Part shown: positions 53,541 to 63,782 of the stretch, piece after piece
Numbering within the stretch: position 1 is the stretch's first letter
Layout: each line of letters starts with the position of its first letter
Assembly (NCBI RefSeq): GCF_029633865.1
Contig: NC_079212.1
Location: forward strand, 100,442,433-100,506,432
Source: Lampris incognitus
Taxonomy: Eukaryota; Chordata; Actinopteri; Lampriformes; Lampridae
DNA length: 64,000 bases
Reading direction: 5' to 3'
Program-made: the position numbers and the translations under genes
Notes under the pieces: generated by a model
Told to the model about the DNA's origin: nothing
The model's input: the letters and a program-made list of their open reading frames with translations, nothing else
Databases searched by the model: none

Positions 53541-56000
53541 AGCCACTGAGGATGCACAAGCCAGTGTATTCTTAGTGCTGGTCCCAAGCCTGGACAAATG
53601 GGGAGGGTTGCGTCAGGGAAGGCATCCGGCGTAAAATCTTTGCCAAATCAAATATGCGGATCATAAATAAGATTTCCATAACGGATCGGTCGAGGCCCGG
53701 GTTACCAACGACCGCCACCGGTACTGTTAACCAGCAGGGTGTCGGTGGAAACTATGCTACTGTTGGGCGAAGGAGAAGGAGAGGGGGAAGGCATGTCCAG
53801 AGGCAGCTAGAGAGGAGGAAGGGTAGGCATGTGGAGGTGAGAGTCGGAACTTTGAATGTGGGCACTATGACTGGTAAAAGGAGAGAGCTGGCTGATATGA
53901 TGAAAAGAAGAAAGGTAGGCATATTGTGTGTGCAAGAGACCAGTTGAAAGGGGAGTAAGGCCAGGAGTATCGGTGGTGGGTTCAAACTCTTCTACCATGG
54001 TGCGAATGGGGGGAGAAATGGGGTAGGGGTAATTCTGAAGGAAGAGAACGTCAAGAGCATGCTGGAGGTGAAGAGAGTGATGAGTATGAAGCTGGAAATT
54101 GAGGGTGTATTGCTGAATGTTATCAGCGCATATGCCCCGCAAGTTGGGTGTGAGATGGACGAGAAGGAAGAATTCTGGAATAAGTTGGACGACGTGGTGG
54201 AGAGGGTACCCAAGGAGGAGAGTGGTGCTTGGAGCAGAATTCAATGGACATGTTGGTGAAGGGAACAGAGGTGATGAGGAGGTGATGGGAAGGTATGGAG
54301 TCAAGGAGAGAAATGTTGAAGGACAGATGGTGGTCGATTTTACGAAAAAGATGGAAATGGCTGTGGTGAATACGTATTTCAAGAAGAGGGAGGAACACAA
54401 GGTGACTATATCTTATGTAGACGGCGCAATCTAAAAGGGATTGGAGACTGCAAGGTGGTGACAGGGGAGAACGTAGCTAGGCAGCATCGGATGGTAGTCT
54501 GTAGGATGACTTTGGAGACCAAGAAGGAAGCAAGGAGGAAGTGAGGGTAGCTATGAAGAGGATGAAGAGTGGAAAGGCAATTGGTCCTGATGACATACGT
54601 GTGGAGGCATGGAAATATTTAGGAGAGATGGCAGTGGGGTTTTTAACTAGATTGTTTAACACAATCTTGAAAAGTGAGAGGATGCCTGAGGAGTGGAGAA
54701 GAAGCATACTGGTACCGATTTTCAAGAACAAGGGCGATGTGCAGAACTTTAGCAACTACAGAGGTATAAAGTTGATCAGCCACAGCATGAAGATTTGGGA
54801 AAGAGTAATAGAAGCTAGGTTAAGAGGAGAGGTGATGATTAGCGAGCAACAGTATGGTTTCATGCCACGAAAGAGCACCACAGATGCGACGTTTGCTTTG
54901 AGAATGTTGATTGAGAAGTATAGAGAAGGCCAAAAGGAGTTACATTGTGTCTTTGTGGATTTAGAGAAAGCATATGACAGGGTGCCGACAGAGGAGGTGT
55001 GGTATTGTATGAGGAAGTCGGGAGTTGCAGAGAAGTATGTAGGAGTGGTGCAGGATATGTATGAGAGAAGTGTGACAAAGGTGAGGTGTGTGGTTGGAAT
55101 GACAGATGGGTTCAAGGTGGAGGTGGGATTACATCAAGGATCGGCTCTGAGCCTTTTCTTGTTTGCAATGGTGATGGACAGGTTGACTGACAAGATCAGG
55201 CAGGAGTCTCCATGGACGATGATGTCCACGGATGACATTGTGATCTGTAGTAAGAGTAGGGTGCAGGTTGAGGAGAGCCTGGAGAGGTGGGGGTGTGCAC
55301 TGGAGAGAAGAGGAATGAAAGTCAGTAGGAGCAAGACAGAATACCTATGCGTAAATGAGAGGGAGGACAGTGGAATGGTCAGGATGCAAGGAGTGGAGTT
55401 GATGAAGGCATATGAGTTTAAATACTTGGAGTCAACTGTCCAAAGTAACGGGGAGTGCAGTAGAGAGGTGAAGAAGAGAATGCAGGCAGGGTGAAGTGGG
55501 TAGAGAAGAGTGTAAGGAGTGATTTGCAACAGAAGGGTACCAGCAAGAGTTAAAGGGAAGGTTTACAAGAAGGTTGAGAGACCAGCTATGTTATATGGTT
55601 TGGAGACAGTGGCACCGACGAAAAGACAGGAGGCGGAGCTGGAGGTGGCAGAGTTGAAGATGCTAAGATTTTCACTGGGAGTGATGAAGAAGGATAGGAT
55701 TAGGAACGATAATATTCGAGGGATGGCTCAAGTTGGACAGTTTGGAGACAAAGCAAGACAGGCAAGATTGAAATGGCTTGGACATGTGTGGAGGAGAGAT
55801 GCTGGGTATATTGGGAGAAGGATGCTGAATATGGAGCTGCCAGGGAAGAGAAAAAGAGGAAGGCCAAAGAGGAGGTTTATGGATGTGAGGGAGGACATGC
55901 AGGTGGCTGGTGTGACAGAGGAAGACACAGAAGACAGGAAGAAATGGAAACGGATGATCCACTGTGGCGACCCGTAACGGGAGCAGCCAAAAGTAGTAGC
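53538..56000 (+). pseudogene. RTE-like LINE, internally deleted
   Basis: A 5' region (53538-53770) is followed by an endonuclease: RVGTLNVGTMTGK, LCVQETS (Arg to Ser in the usual QETR), FYHGANGG and VISAYAPQVG, with frameshifts near 53945 and 54235. The sequence then jumps directly into the RT (frame 54541-55494: SGKAIGPDDI, YRGIKLISHSMK, CVFVDLEKAYDRVP, HQGSALS, STDDIVIC, where FADD is expected). The C-terminal part (55519-55977) has RPAMLYGLET and ELPGKRKRGRPKRR. The connector between endonuclease and RT is deleted. The 3' end has GTGGCGACCCGTAACGG and an AGTAGT tail. Confidence 0.88.
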
Positions 56001-56017
56001 AGTAGTAGTAGTATATA

Positions 56018-57658
56018 CAGTGCATCCGGAAAGTATTCACAACCCTTCACTTTCCCCACATTTTGTTATGTTACAGCCTTATTCCAAAATGGATTAAATT
56101 CCTTTTTTTTCTCATCAATCTACATACAATACCCCATGATGACAAAGCGAAAAAGGTTTTGTAGAAATTTTTGCAAATTTATTAAAAATAAAAAAACTGA
56201 AATATTGCATGTACATAAGTATTCACACCCTTTACTCAGTACCTGGTTGAGGCACTCTTGGCAGCGATTACAGCCTCAAGTCTTCTTGGGTATGAAGCTA
56301 CAAGCTTGGCACACCTATATTTGGGGTATTTCTCCCATTCTTCTCTGCAGATCCTCTCGAGCTGTGTAAGGTTAGATGGGGAGCGTCGCTGCACAGCTAT
56401 TTTCAGGTAATTCCAGAGATGTTCAAAGGGGTTCAAGTCTGGGCTCTGCCTGGGCCACTCAAGGACCTTCACAGACTTGTCCCAAAGCCACTCCTTTGTT
56501 GTCTTGGCTGTGCGCTTAGGGTGTCGTTGTCGTGTTGAAAGGTAAACCTTCGCCCCAGTCTGAGGTCCCGAGCGCTCTGGAGCAGGTTTTCATCAAGGAT
56601 CTCTCTGTACTTTGCTCCATTCATCTTTCCCTCGATCCTGACCAGTCTCCCAGTTCCTGCCGCTGAAGAACATCCCCACAGCATGATGCTGCCACCACCA
56701 TGCGTCACTGTAGGGATGGTATTAGCAAGGTGATGAGAAGTGCCTGGTTTCCTCTAGACGTGACGTTTGGCATTCAGGCCAAAGAGTTCAATCTTGGTTT
56801 CATCAGACCAGAGAATCTTGTTTCTCATGGTCTGAGAGTCCTTTAGGTGCTTTCTGGCAAACTCCAAGCGGGCTGTCATGTGCCTTTTACTGAGCAGAGG
56901 CTTCCGTCTGGCCACTCTACCATAAAGCCCTTATTGGTGGAGTGCTGCAGAGATGGTTGTCCTTCTGGAAGGTTCTCCCATCTCCACAGAGGAACGCTGG
57001 AGCTCTGTCAGAGTGACCATCGGGTTCTTGGTCACCTCCCTGACCAAGGCCCTTCTCCCCCGATTGCTCAGTTTGGCTGGGCAGCCAGCTCTAGGAAGAG
57101 TCCTGGTGGATCCAAACTTCTTCCATTTACGAATGATGGAGACCACTGTGCTCTTCGGGACCTTCAAAGCTGTAGAATTTTTTTTGTACCCTTCCCCAGA
57201 TCTGTGCCTCGATACAATCCTGTCTCGGAGGTCCACAGACAATTCCTTTGACTTCATGGCTTGGTTTCTGCTCTGACATGCACAGTCAACAGTGGGACCT
57301 TATATAGACAGGTGTGTGCCTTTCCAAATCATGTCCAATCAATTGAATTTACTACAGGTGGACTCCAATCAAGATGTGGAAACATCTCAAGGATGATCAG
57401 TGGAAACAGGATGAACCTGAGCTCAATTTTGAGTGTCATAGCAAAGGGTGTGAATACTTATGTACATGTAATATTTCAGTTTTTTATTTTTAATAAATTT
57501 GCAAAAATTTCTGTAAAACCTTTTTCATTTTGTCATTATAGGGTATTGTGTGTAGATTGATGAGAGGGGAAAAAAATGAATTTAATCCATTTTGGAATAA
57601 GGCTGTAACATAACAAAATGTGGGGAAAGTGAAGGGATGTGAATACTTTCCGGATGCA

Positions 57659-57661
<3 letters not shown>
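56018..57661 (-). mobile_element. Tc1/mariner-like transposon with terminal inverted repeats
   Basis: The left end CAGTGCATCCGGAAAGTATTCAC is repeated inverted at the right end (GTGAATACTTTCCGGATGCACTG). Complementarity continues for about 85 bp through TCCCCACATTTTGTTATGTTACAG. The element lies in TA-rich sequence on both sides; extra bases (TG) at the right obscure the TA target. It sits directly after the AGTAGT tail of the RTE-like LINE. Confidence 0.92.
56236..57257 (-). pseudogene. Tc1-like DD34E transposase (frameshifted)
   Basis: On the minus strand, MKSKELSVDLRDRIV with a paired-like helix-turn-helix and KVPKSTVVSIIRKWKKFG (57257-56931) form the DNA-binding part. WSDETKIELFGLN follows in a shifted frame near 56810-56770 and holds the first Asp. 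[12 protein letters not shown] and FQHDND hold the second Asp (56708-56510), and [11 protein letters not shown] the final Glu (56472-56420). All three catalytic residues are recognisable, but at least three frames are used, so the gene is inactive. The expected protein is about 340 residues. Confidence 0.9.
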
Positions 57662-57663
<2 letters not shown>

Positions 57664-57731
<68 letters not shown>

Positions 57732-57750
57732 TACATACATACATACATAT
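57664..57750. repeat. (TA)n, (CA)n and (CATA)n compound microsatellite
   Basis: About 27 TA units followed by eight AC units and five ATAC units, between the Tc1 right end and the right arm of the inverted repeat. Confidence 0.95.
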
Positions 57751-57857
57751 TTAAAGCTTTGTTAAAAGAAACACTCAACAGTAGGGATAGTGCTCAACAA
57801 ATAAGGAGCAAAATAATCCAGTTAGTCAAGTAAATTTTCTATGAGACAGTACAAGCC
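57751..57857 (-). repeat. Right arm of the inverted repeat pair
   Basis: Reverse complement of 53389-53500 with roughly 80 percent or more identity by eye. Its inner edge faces the compound TA microsatellite, mirroring the left arm. Confidence 0.9.
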
Positions 57858-58035
57858 TGTTTCATGCTATATACACAGAGGTGCACATAAGTGGTGCGCA
57901 TGCGCACTTAAAATATTCAACGAGCACCAGATTCAAGTGTTTTACTGCGCATTTGCGTACCAAACATTTTGCAGTGCAGAGTATGAGCCACTGCTTTTAG
58001 CCAATGCTATAGTATGAGCCACTAATTTCTCCAAA

Positions 58036-60449
58036 ATGTCAAAGAACTAAGCGACATTGAGTAATTTCTTTGGTGTTCCTCCACCTCCACCAAAGAAACG
58101 CCATACTGAACCAGAACCAAAGTCAAAGCGTAAGTTTTCAGAGAAATGGCTGCAGGACATTGGCTGGCTTCAAACAGATGACGCCCGCGCTGAGATGTAG
58201 TGTAAACTATGTCTGGAAAATCCCACATTAGCGGATAGAAACTGCCACTTTTATATGGGGACGAAAAACTTCAGCCATCCAGCTTTTGATAAGCATGCAA
58301 ACAGCAGAGAACACCAGAAAGTAGTGGAAGCTATTGCTAACAGGCGCAGCCAGGACCAGAGACCCAGCGGCCCGCTCGACAGGTGGCAAGACAGACTGAC
58401 GGAAGAACAACATCAGGCACTGGCAAACATGTTCTTGTTGGCCTTTCACAAAGCGAAACATGCACGTCCTATGCGTTCATATGAGGAGGATATTCCGCTT
58501 CTCAAGAGGTTAGGAGTTAATGTTGGGACTGCTTATCATTCACGAGAAGGGGGATCCTGCATCACGGCGAGCATCGCTCAGACAATAAGTTCAGAGTTAA
58601 GTGAAAAACTGAAAGCAGCTGAATTTTGGGGTGTGCTTTTCGATGGATCTGAAGATATAACAAAAACGGAGCAGGAAATTGTGTACATTGTTTCTGTGTC
58701 CCGCAATGGAGAATACAGCTCAGACTTCCTTGGATTAATTAATCTGGGGACCAAACGACATAGTGGATGGACTTGTGCAACTGTTCAATAATTGTGGTTT
58801 AGCGGAGTGGAAGGCAAAGTTGGTGTCGGTATGCAGTGATGGAGCAGCTGTCAACGTTGGAGTTTACAACGGGGTTCGTCCCAAATTATGTCAGATAGTG
58901 GATATCGGGGATTCCCTTGTGCATATTCTGTGCACCGCCCACACATTTGAGAAGTGCGCTAAATCAGCTGATCGCACGGTCCCATACTGTGAGTCATTTA
59001 ATAAATCTATCATCACTTTGCTAAGTTTTTACTTAAAGAAAGGGGGTGCAAAACGAATTGCACAACTACAAAAGATATGTGAGGAGAAAGCCATTGATTT
59101 TGTCAAACTAGGTAAGTTCCACAACATCAGATGGTCTGCATGGAGACAAGAGACTCTGTTTAAAATATGGAGAATGTTACCAGCCATTCAGATCCAAGTG
59201 GCAACAAGTGATGACAGTAGCCTAAAACATATCAGCACAGAGCGTTTTCGTTGTTTCCTAGCCAACATGCTTGATGTTGGGAACATTGTACAGTTCACCT
59301 CCCTCAGGTTCCAGAAAGACAATCTGACTATTGGTGAATGCAAAGATGAGCTCATGGTTGCTATTGGACAGTTGACGCTACTGATGGGCAGGGAGGGCAA
59401 GTACAGGGAGGAGACTGTGGCACATGCTGAAGCTGACAGGGATAAGATTGATGTGTTGAGAGCTTTAATTCATGAATTTGAAAGCAGATATGAATCCCTC
59501 AAGTCATGCGATCACTTTTTGATTTTTGATCCTACAACTTGGCCTAATGAAATGAAAGACATCCACGGTTTTGGCAACACAACACTTAGTAACATCCTTG
59601 AGAAATATGAGGCCAGCATGCATGTTGACAAAGATTCAACTTTAAGAGAGTGGTTGCGTTTAAAGCAAGCTGGAAAACATTTGGCAGCCTCCTCTGTGCA
59701 TGATCTAGTCAATGCAGTGAACACCAGCAACCCAGGCAGTTACTCCAACATTCAGAAAGTCCTTCTGCTGTCTCTTACACTGCCCTTGAGCAGTGCTGCA
59801 TGTGAGAGAGGATTTTCACACCTGAATATAATAAAAAACAAGTACAGATCCTGCCTGTCAGACTATCGCCTCTCATCTCTAATGCACACCCACTTATCTA
59901 AGTTCACAACAGAAACCTTTGACCCAAAGCCAGCAGTAGACTTGTGGATGCACACAGCTAATCGTAGGCTGAAGCAGCGAGAAAGGAGCAGGCCTAGTAC
60001 AGCTGGTGTTTTTGAAATAGAGGAAGACAGTCTGGAGGGGAGTGATGAAGATGACGATGATCGGCTTGGTGTCGATGTAGTTGCCCACTGGGGACTGGGG
60101 TTCGCGCCCCGGTCTCGTCAGATCCGACTATGGCCGGACTCGAGGAAGCAGCAATCATTGGCAACGCTGTCTTCGGGAGGGGGGCGGAGTCGGCTTGTGT
60201 TCGTCATGTGAATGCGTCTCTGTGTGTGTCGGAAAAACAGTGGTTCGGCTTGGATTGGCCTTGTCACGAAAGTGGGGAGGCGCTTTCCTTCGAGACTGCC
60301 GGCCGGAGTGATGCAGTTGGCGAACGCATGCAATACGAGGGTGGGTGTTTGAATTAAAATAGGGATCAATTGGCCACTAAATTGGGAGAAAAAAGGGAAA
60401 AATCAGAAATAAATTTTAAAAAAAAGAAGATGACGATGATGTCCTGTAG
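58036..60449 (+). pseudogene. hAT transposase (ZNF862/KIAA1586-type), nearly complete but disabled
   Basis: From the ATG at 58036 the frame has a TAA at codon 5 (58048) and a TAG at 58198 just before CKLC. It then runs open to 58791, with a zinc-finger-like region (CKLC and HANSREHQ) and VLFDGSEDITKTEQE (first catalytic Asp). A frameshift near 58760 moves coding to the next frame, which is open to 60211: VCSDGAAVNVG (second Asp), CTAHTFEKCAK, FHNIRWSAW and LSSAACERGFSHLN (the hAT Glu and dimerisation region). The acidic C terminus DEDDDD is split by a SINE. The original stop TAG lies at 60447, two codons after the duplicated site. Confidence 0.9.
60062..60425 (+). mobile_element. tRNA-derived SINE inserted in the hAT transposase C terminus, 15-bp duplication
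   Basis: GAAGATGACGATGAT at 60047-60061 is repeated at 60426-60440. The SINE matches 25785-26167 but starts about 32 bp into that copy, so the A-box side of the head is lost while GGTTCGCGCCCC (B box) remains. The transposase frame reads into the SINE for about 50 codons and ends at 60211. Confidence 0.93.
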
Positions 60450-60814
60450 GATAACAGAACTTTCAGTGCTTTAAATAGCAGTATCTGTTGTGAGTTTGAT
60501 TTGGTTTTCAGTGTTTGAAAAAGCAGTAATTTGTATATTTAGTTTTCAGTGCTTGAAGAGCAGTCATTTCATTTGAAAGTCACATGTATGGCACTTTAAA
60601 GAACAGACATTTTGTTGTAACCTACTGCTTTTATTCATTTTCAATTGAAATTAAAGTACATGTAATGTTATCCACGTATCCCTCATATTTTGTGAGGTGG
60701 GTGGGTCATGGAAAAATGCATTTAAAAAAAGGTGAGCACCAAGCAAGAACCTCAGGTGCTCCTTTGAGAACCAGACCAAAAAAATTATGTGCACCCCTGT
60801 ATATACATATATAT

Positions 60815-60920
60815 ATGCGCCTGGCGGCCTGTCCAGGGTGTCTCCCCGCCTGCCACCCAGTGGTTGCTGGAATAGGCTCCAGCATCCCTGCGACCCTGAG
60901 AGCAGGATAAGCGGTTCAGA
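60815..60920 (+). mobile_element. SINE 3' fragment between two hAT elements
   Basis: CTGGCGGCCTGTCCAGGGTG through GAGAGCAGGATAAGCGG, the 3' part of the SINE family at 38400-38773, flanked by TA-rich sequence on both sides. Confidence 0.8.
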
Positions 60921-60928
60921 TATATATA

Positions 60929-61132
60929 CAGTGACGGCGGGTGGTGATATTGGGTGGGTGGGCTAACAAATATAGTATACCCATCAATAGCTCACACTGC
61001 AGCAACAGCAACATAACATCTGAGATACCAAGTTAGAGCAACGACACTATATACCTTGTCATAGCAAGCGCTCCACAACAACACTATAGAAGTATAAGAA
61101 AGGCCTGATGCCAAAAACTCTCTCTTTCTCTT

Positions 61133-61165
<33 letters not shown>

Positions 61166-62909
61166 ATTTGACTATTTTTCTCTACACATTGGCACATGCC
61201 ATTTTTAACAAGAACAACATATGCAAGAATGATGGAGTGATATGCTACATGATAGAACAGAATGCAGAATCATGTAGCCTACAATGTCAGAAAAGGGCTC
61301 ACCAAAGGATGCACAACAAAACGTGTCCCAACTGAAACGACTGCCAATAAATACTGCAACTGTTTTCATCACAGCTGTTTTGCAACACATTGGGTCAAGC
61401 ATGTCTACAAAAGACAAGCAATATGTAAACAGGAAAGTTAGACGTGTCTGGTGGTCTTTTAAGAGGTCTATAGGCTTGGGCCTACCTTATTTGAAGAGAA
61501 GGTCACACCGACGACCTTTCTGGGATGCAAAACAGGTTAATCTCCATGCCATTGAAGTCCGGTGATTTTCGGGCAAGTCCCGCTCAACATGTCCCTTAGT
61601 AATTCGGAGGAATGATTTGATCCTCTTGAGTGTACTGAAACACGTCTCTGACTCTGCTATGTCATGGGGGTTGTGATGGGTATTTGTGTTCATTTCAATG
61701 TTTCAGAAAAAGTGCTCTGAAGATTGTTCTCAGATTGTTGCCTGAGCTCAATCACGCACTGGCTTACACATGCCACGTCGGTTGTCTCATCAGCTTGCAA
61801 GGCCACAAATGGTGCCTGCGATATTTCATCAGCCAACTGTTGTCCATAAACAGCCAACACACAATCAAACAACTCATTTTGGCTCGTCTTAGACGTGTAC
61901 TTGGCAACCTGTGTGTTTGCCAGGTGATCGGCTAACTGGCTATCCAAAAAAAGAGAACTGTTGGCGAGGTCCAGATCGCCCCGCTGGAGGGAAGTCGGAG
62001 ATTCGTCGGACCCCCGCAGAGCTAGCTCGTGTGCCCCACAAAATGTAATACAGTCCACAGTCCGTGATAATGGATGCCTGTTTTTCTTTACCAGCTCGTT
62101 GTGTCCGTATAGAAATGCGATGGGCCTCATCCAGTTGACAGGCGATGTTAACTTCACCCAGCATTGATAGCTTTACGCTATTTCCAATGTGACTTATGCT
62201 GCATGCATGTTTCCTTTTTGTCGGATACATTTTTTCAAATCCACAATTCCTCGTTGGGTCCAAGCCGTGTCTCCCCCAGAAAGCAGCAAGCATGGGAAAC
62301 AGAAAAGTGAATTCTTAGCTACGCTTGCCGTTAGACAGTCCTTTCGTTGAAACCAAGTAACACAAAACTTACGATTTTGTCGTTTGTCCTTTTGTGTTGT
62401 TTGAACATCGTTTGGACAACGTGTCCCCAGTCTCTTCACTTCCGATTTTTCCTCCAAAGACATTGAAGAAATTGGACGAGAAAGTAAATAATCAACGTCG
62501 TTCATGTTAACTCCCGCTGCCCCCATTGCCACTGTCGCTCACTTTTCTCCCCTCCCACTCAAGTAGCGCGTCACTGTATGCACTGTCTGCGCTGTCATTG
62601 GTCAAGTCAGCGGCCTGTGGGCTGATTGAATTTAGCCCAAATGATCAGCAAATCAAGGGGGCGTGCCAAGACACCTGTCACTCGCGTAACACGAACAGGA
62701 ATGGAAGCTGAAGCAATTGTGTTTGGGCTGTAAAAAATTTAGATGTAGTTTGTGTTTTTCTTGTGACTTTATTGGTGTTGCTGCTCTTTGGTTCCACCAA
62801 AATTTAAAATAATCTGTTCTAAGGTTTTTTTAACAACAATTTTCCCATCTTTATTGTAAAATATAGGGAGGGCTTGGCCCTGTTAGCCCATTTATACCAG
62901 CCGTCCCGA
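60929..62909 (-). mobile_element. hAT element with internally deleted transposase
   Basis: The left end CAGTGACGGCGGGTGG and a matching GGGCTAACA block about 35 bp in pair with the right end near 62880-62909 (TGTTAGCCC, then CCAGCCGTCCCG). Flanks are AGATATATAT on both sides, so the duplication is plausible but ambiguous in this TA-rich context. The minus strand carries a broken transposase. A (CA)n tract lies at about 61141-61165. Confidence 0.65.
61487..62532 (-). pseudogene. hAT transposase with TTF finger and DUF4371-like region (deleted core)
   Basis: From 62532 on the minus strand: VDYLLSRPISSMSLEE, then the TTF-type finger (FCVTWFQRKDCL and LFCFPCLLLSG), then KLSMLGEVNIACQLDEAHRIS. 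After a frameshift, QNELFDCVLAVYGQQLADEIS and FVALQADETTDVACVSQC follow, with the first catalytic Asp. From about 61693 the sequence jumps to ESETCFSTLKRIKSFLR, which is the C-terminal dimerisation region. The intervening core, including most of the catalytic fold, is deleted. It belongs to the same broad group as the relics at 5836-7115 and 11654-12930 but is a distinct family. Confidence 0.85.
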
Positions 62910-63488
62910 GATATATATGTCTCTATACTATTTATGATGGCTATTCAGATATCCTGCCCTGGTTTTGTTGTGATTTTGTCATCTTTACATCTGAAATGAA
63001 AACATATCAACACAATTACCATTTATTTCAATACAAACTAAAAAACATATATAATATATACACTGGGCTTAACAGGGGCATACTGGGCTGAATTGGAACA
63101 ACAGTGGATTTGGCACACAAAAAAAAGAAGAGAGAAATGAAGAAATTTTGCTAAAAAATTCTAAACTATTTATCTGAAGTATTAAATACACCATTAACTA
63201 CACAACAGTGCAAAATATCTATTGGTCAGTATGAACAATATCAGTTTATTTGCTCTCATATCCTATATGGACAGAGCGATTTTTAGTAGCACTGTACCTT
63301 TCAGCCTATGCGAAATTAATGAACATATTTACCATAAACATATATCAAAAACATAAAAAACTATGCAAGCTTGCTTTAACAGTATGTGAACATAAAATGT
63401 GATGAAATTTGTGAGTTATCAATGGAAAATTAAGATTACATCAGGTATGAATCACCCTTAAGTTTTTTTGTGGGTTTTTTCCCCCCAG
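62910..63488. other. Unassigned AT-rich sequence, probable intron
   Basis: No element recognised. It ends in a strong polypyrimidine tract (GTTTTTTCCCCCCAG) that forms the acceptor of the next candidate exon. Confidence 0.4.
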
Positions 63489-63647
63489 TGTACTCGTTTA
63501 ATGTGTCAATAATCTTTGTAGAGGAAAAGGGAAAAAATGGCAGAGAATACAATTGTACATCCACACAAACGGATAACGATTCCATCATTCCAGAAGCAAG
63601 CAGCAAAAGAATTGTCAAAAAGAAGAGTTGTGAGGCTCATATAGAAG
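63489..63647 (+). CDS. Candidate internal exon of an unidentified host gene (159 bp, phase 1-1)
   Basis: An acceptor with a long pyrimidine tract ends in CAG at 63488, and the donor AAG|GTAACT follows 63647. The 159-bp segment is open in the frame that begins one base into a codon. It encodes YSFNVSIIFVEEKGKNG, EYNCTSTQTDNDSIIPEASS and KRIVKKKSCEAHIE, hydrophilic and without a domain I know. Because 159 is divisible by three and both ends are phase 1, it could be skipped without shifting frame. The next candidate exon has the same phase and a similar KSC motif. Upstream exons were not found in the window. Confidence 0.5.
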
Positions 63648-63740
63648 GTAACTGCACAAATGTATTTGTATTTATAATATTCACAGTGTTCAATGCACAA
63701 AAAGTAACATTACATGTAATTACGGGACCATTTCTTTCAG

Positions 63741-63782
63741 AAGAAGACAATGACACCGCTGTCAAGAGGAAGAGCTGTAAAG
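63741..63782 (+). CDS. Candidate 42-bp exon, phase 1-1, adjacent to the previous one
   Basis: The acceptor TTTCTTTCAG ends at 63740 and the donor AAAG|GTGAAT follows 63782. Joined in phase to the previous exon it continues with EEDNDTAVKRKSCKG. AVKRKSCK echoes IVKKKSCE at the end of the previous exon, as if a short unit were repeated. The intron between them is 93 bp, a normal size for fish. The gene is not identified. Confidence 0.5.

Larger units (their letters stand above)
57876..60799 (+). mobile_element. hAT transposon, 2.9 kb, with exact 8-bp target-site duplication
   Basis: TATATACA occurs at 57868-57875 and 60800-60807. The element begins CAGAGGTGCACATAAGT and ends with the complement of CAGGGGTGCACATAATT, matching at 15 of 17 positions. 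It carries one transposase gene on the plus strand, interrupted near its 3' end by a SINE. Confidence 0.94.

Noticed and set aside
53754..54400. Minus-strand frames opposite the RTE-like LINE
   Set aside because: They are antisense shadows of the endonuclease coding sequence.
62561..62576. CAGTGACGCGC-type inverted end as the right terminus of the second hAT
   Set aside because: It lies just upstream of the transposase start with no matching duplication; the end near 62909 shares the internal GGGCTAACA block with the left terminus and leaves a plausible 5' UTR.
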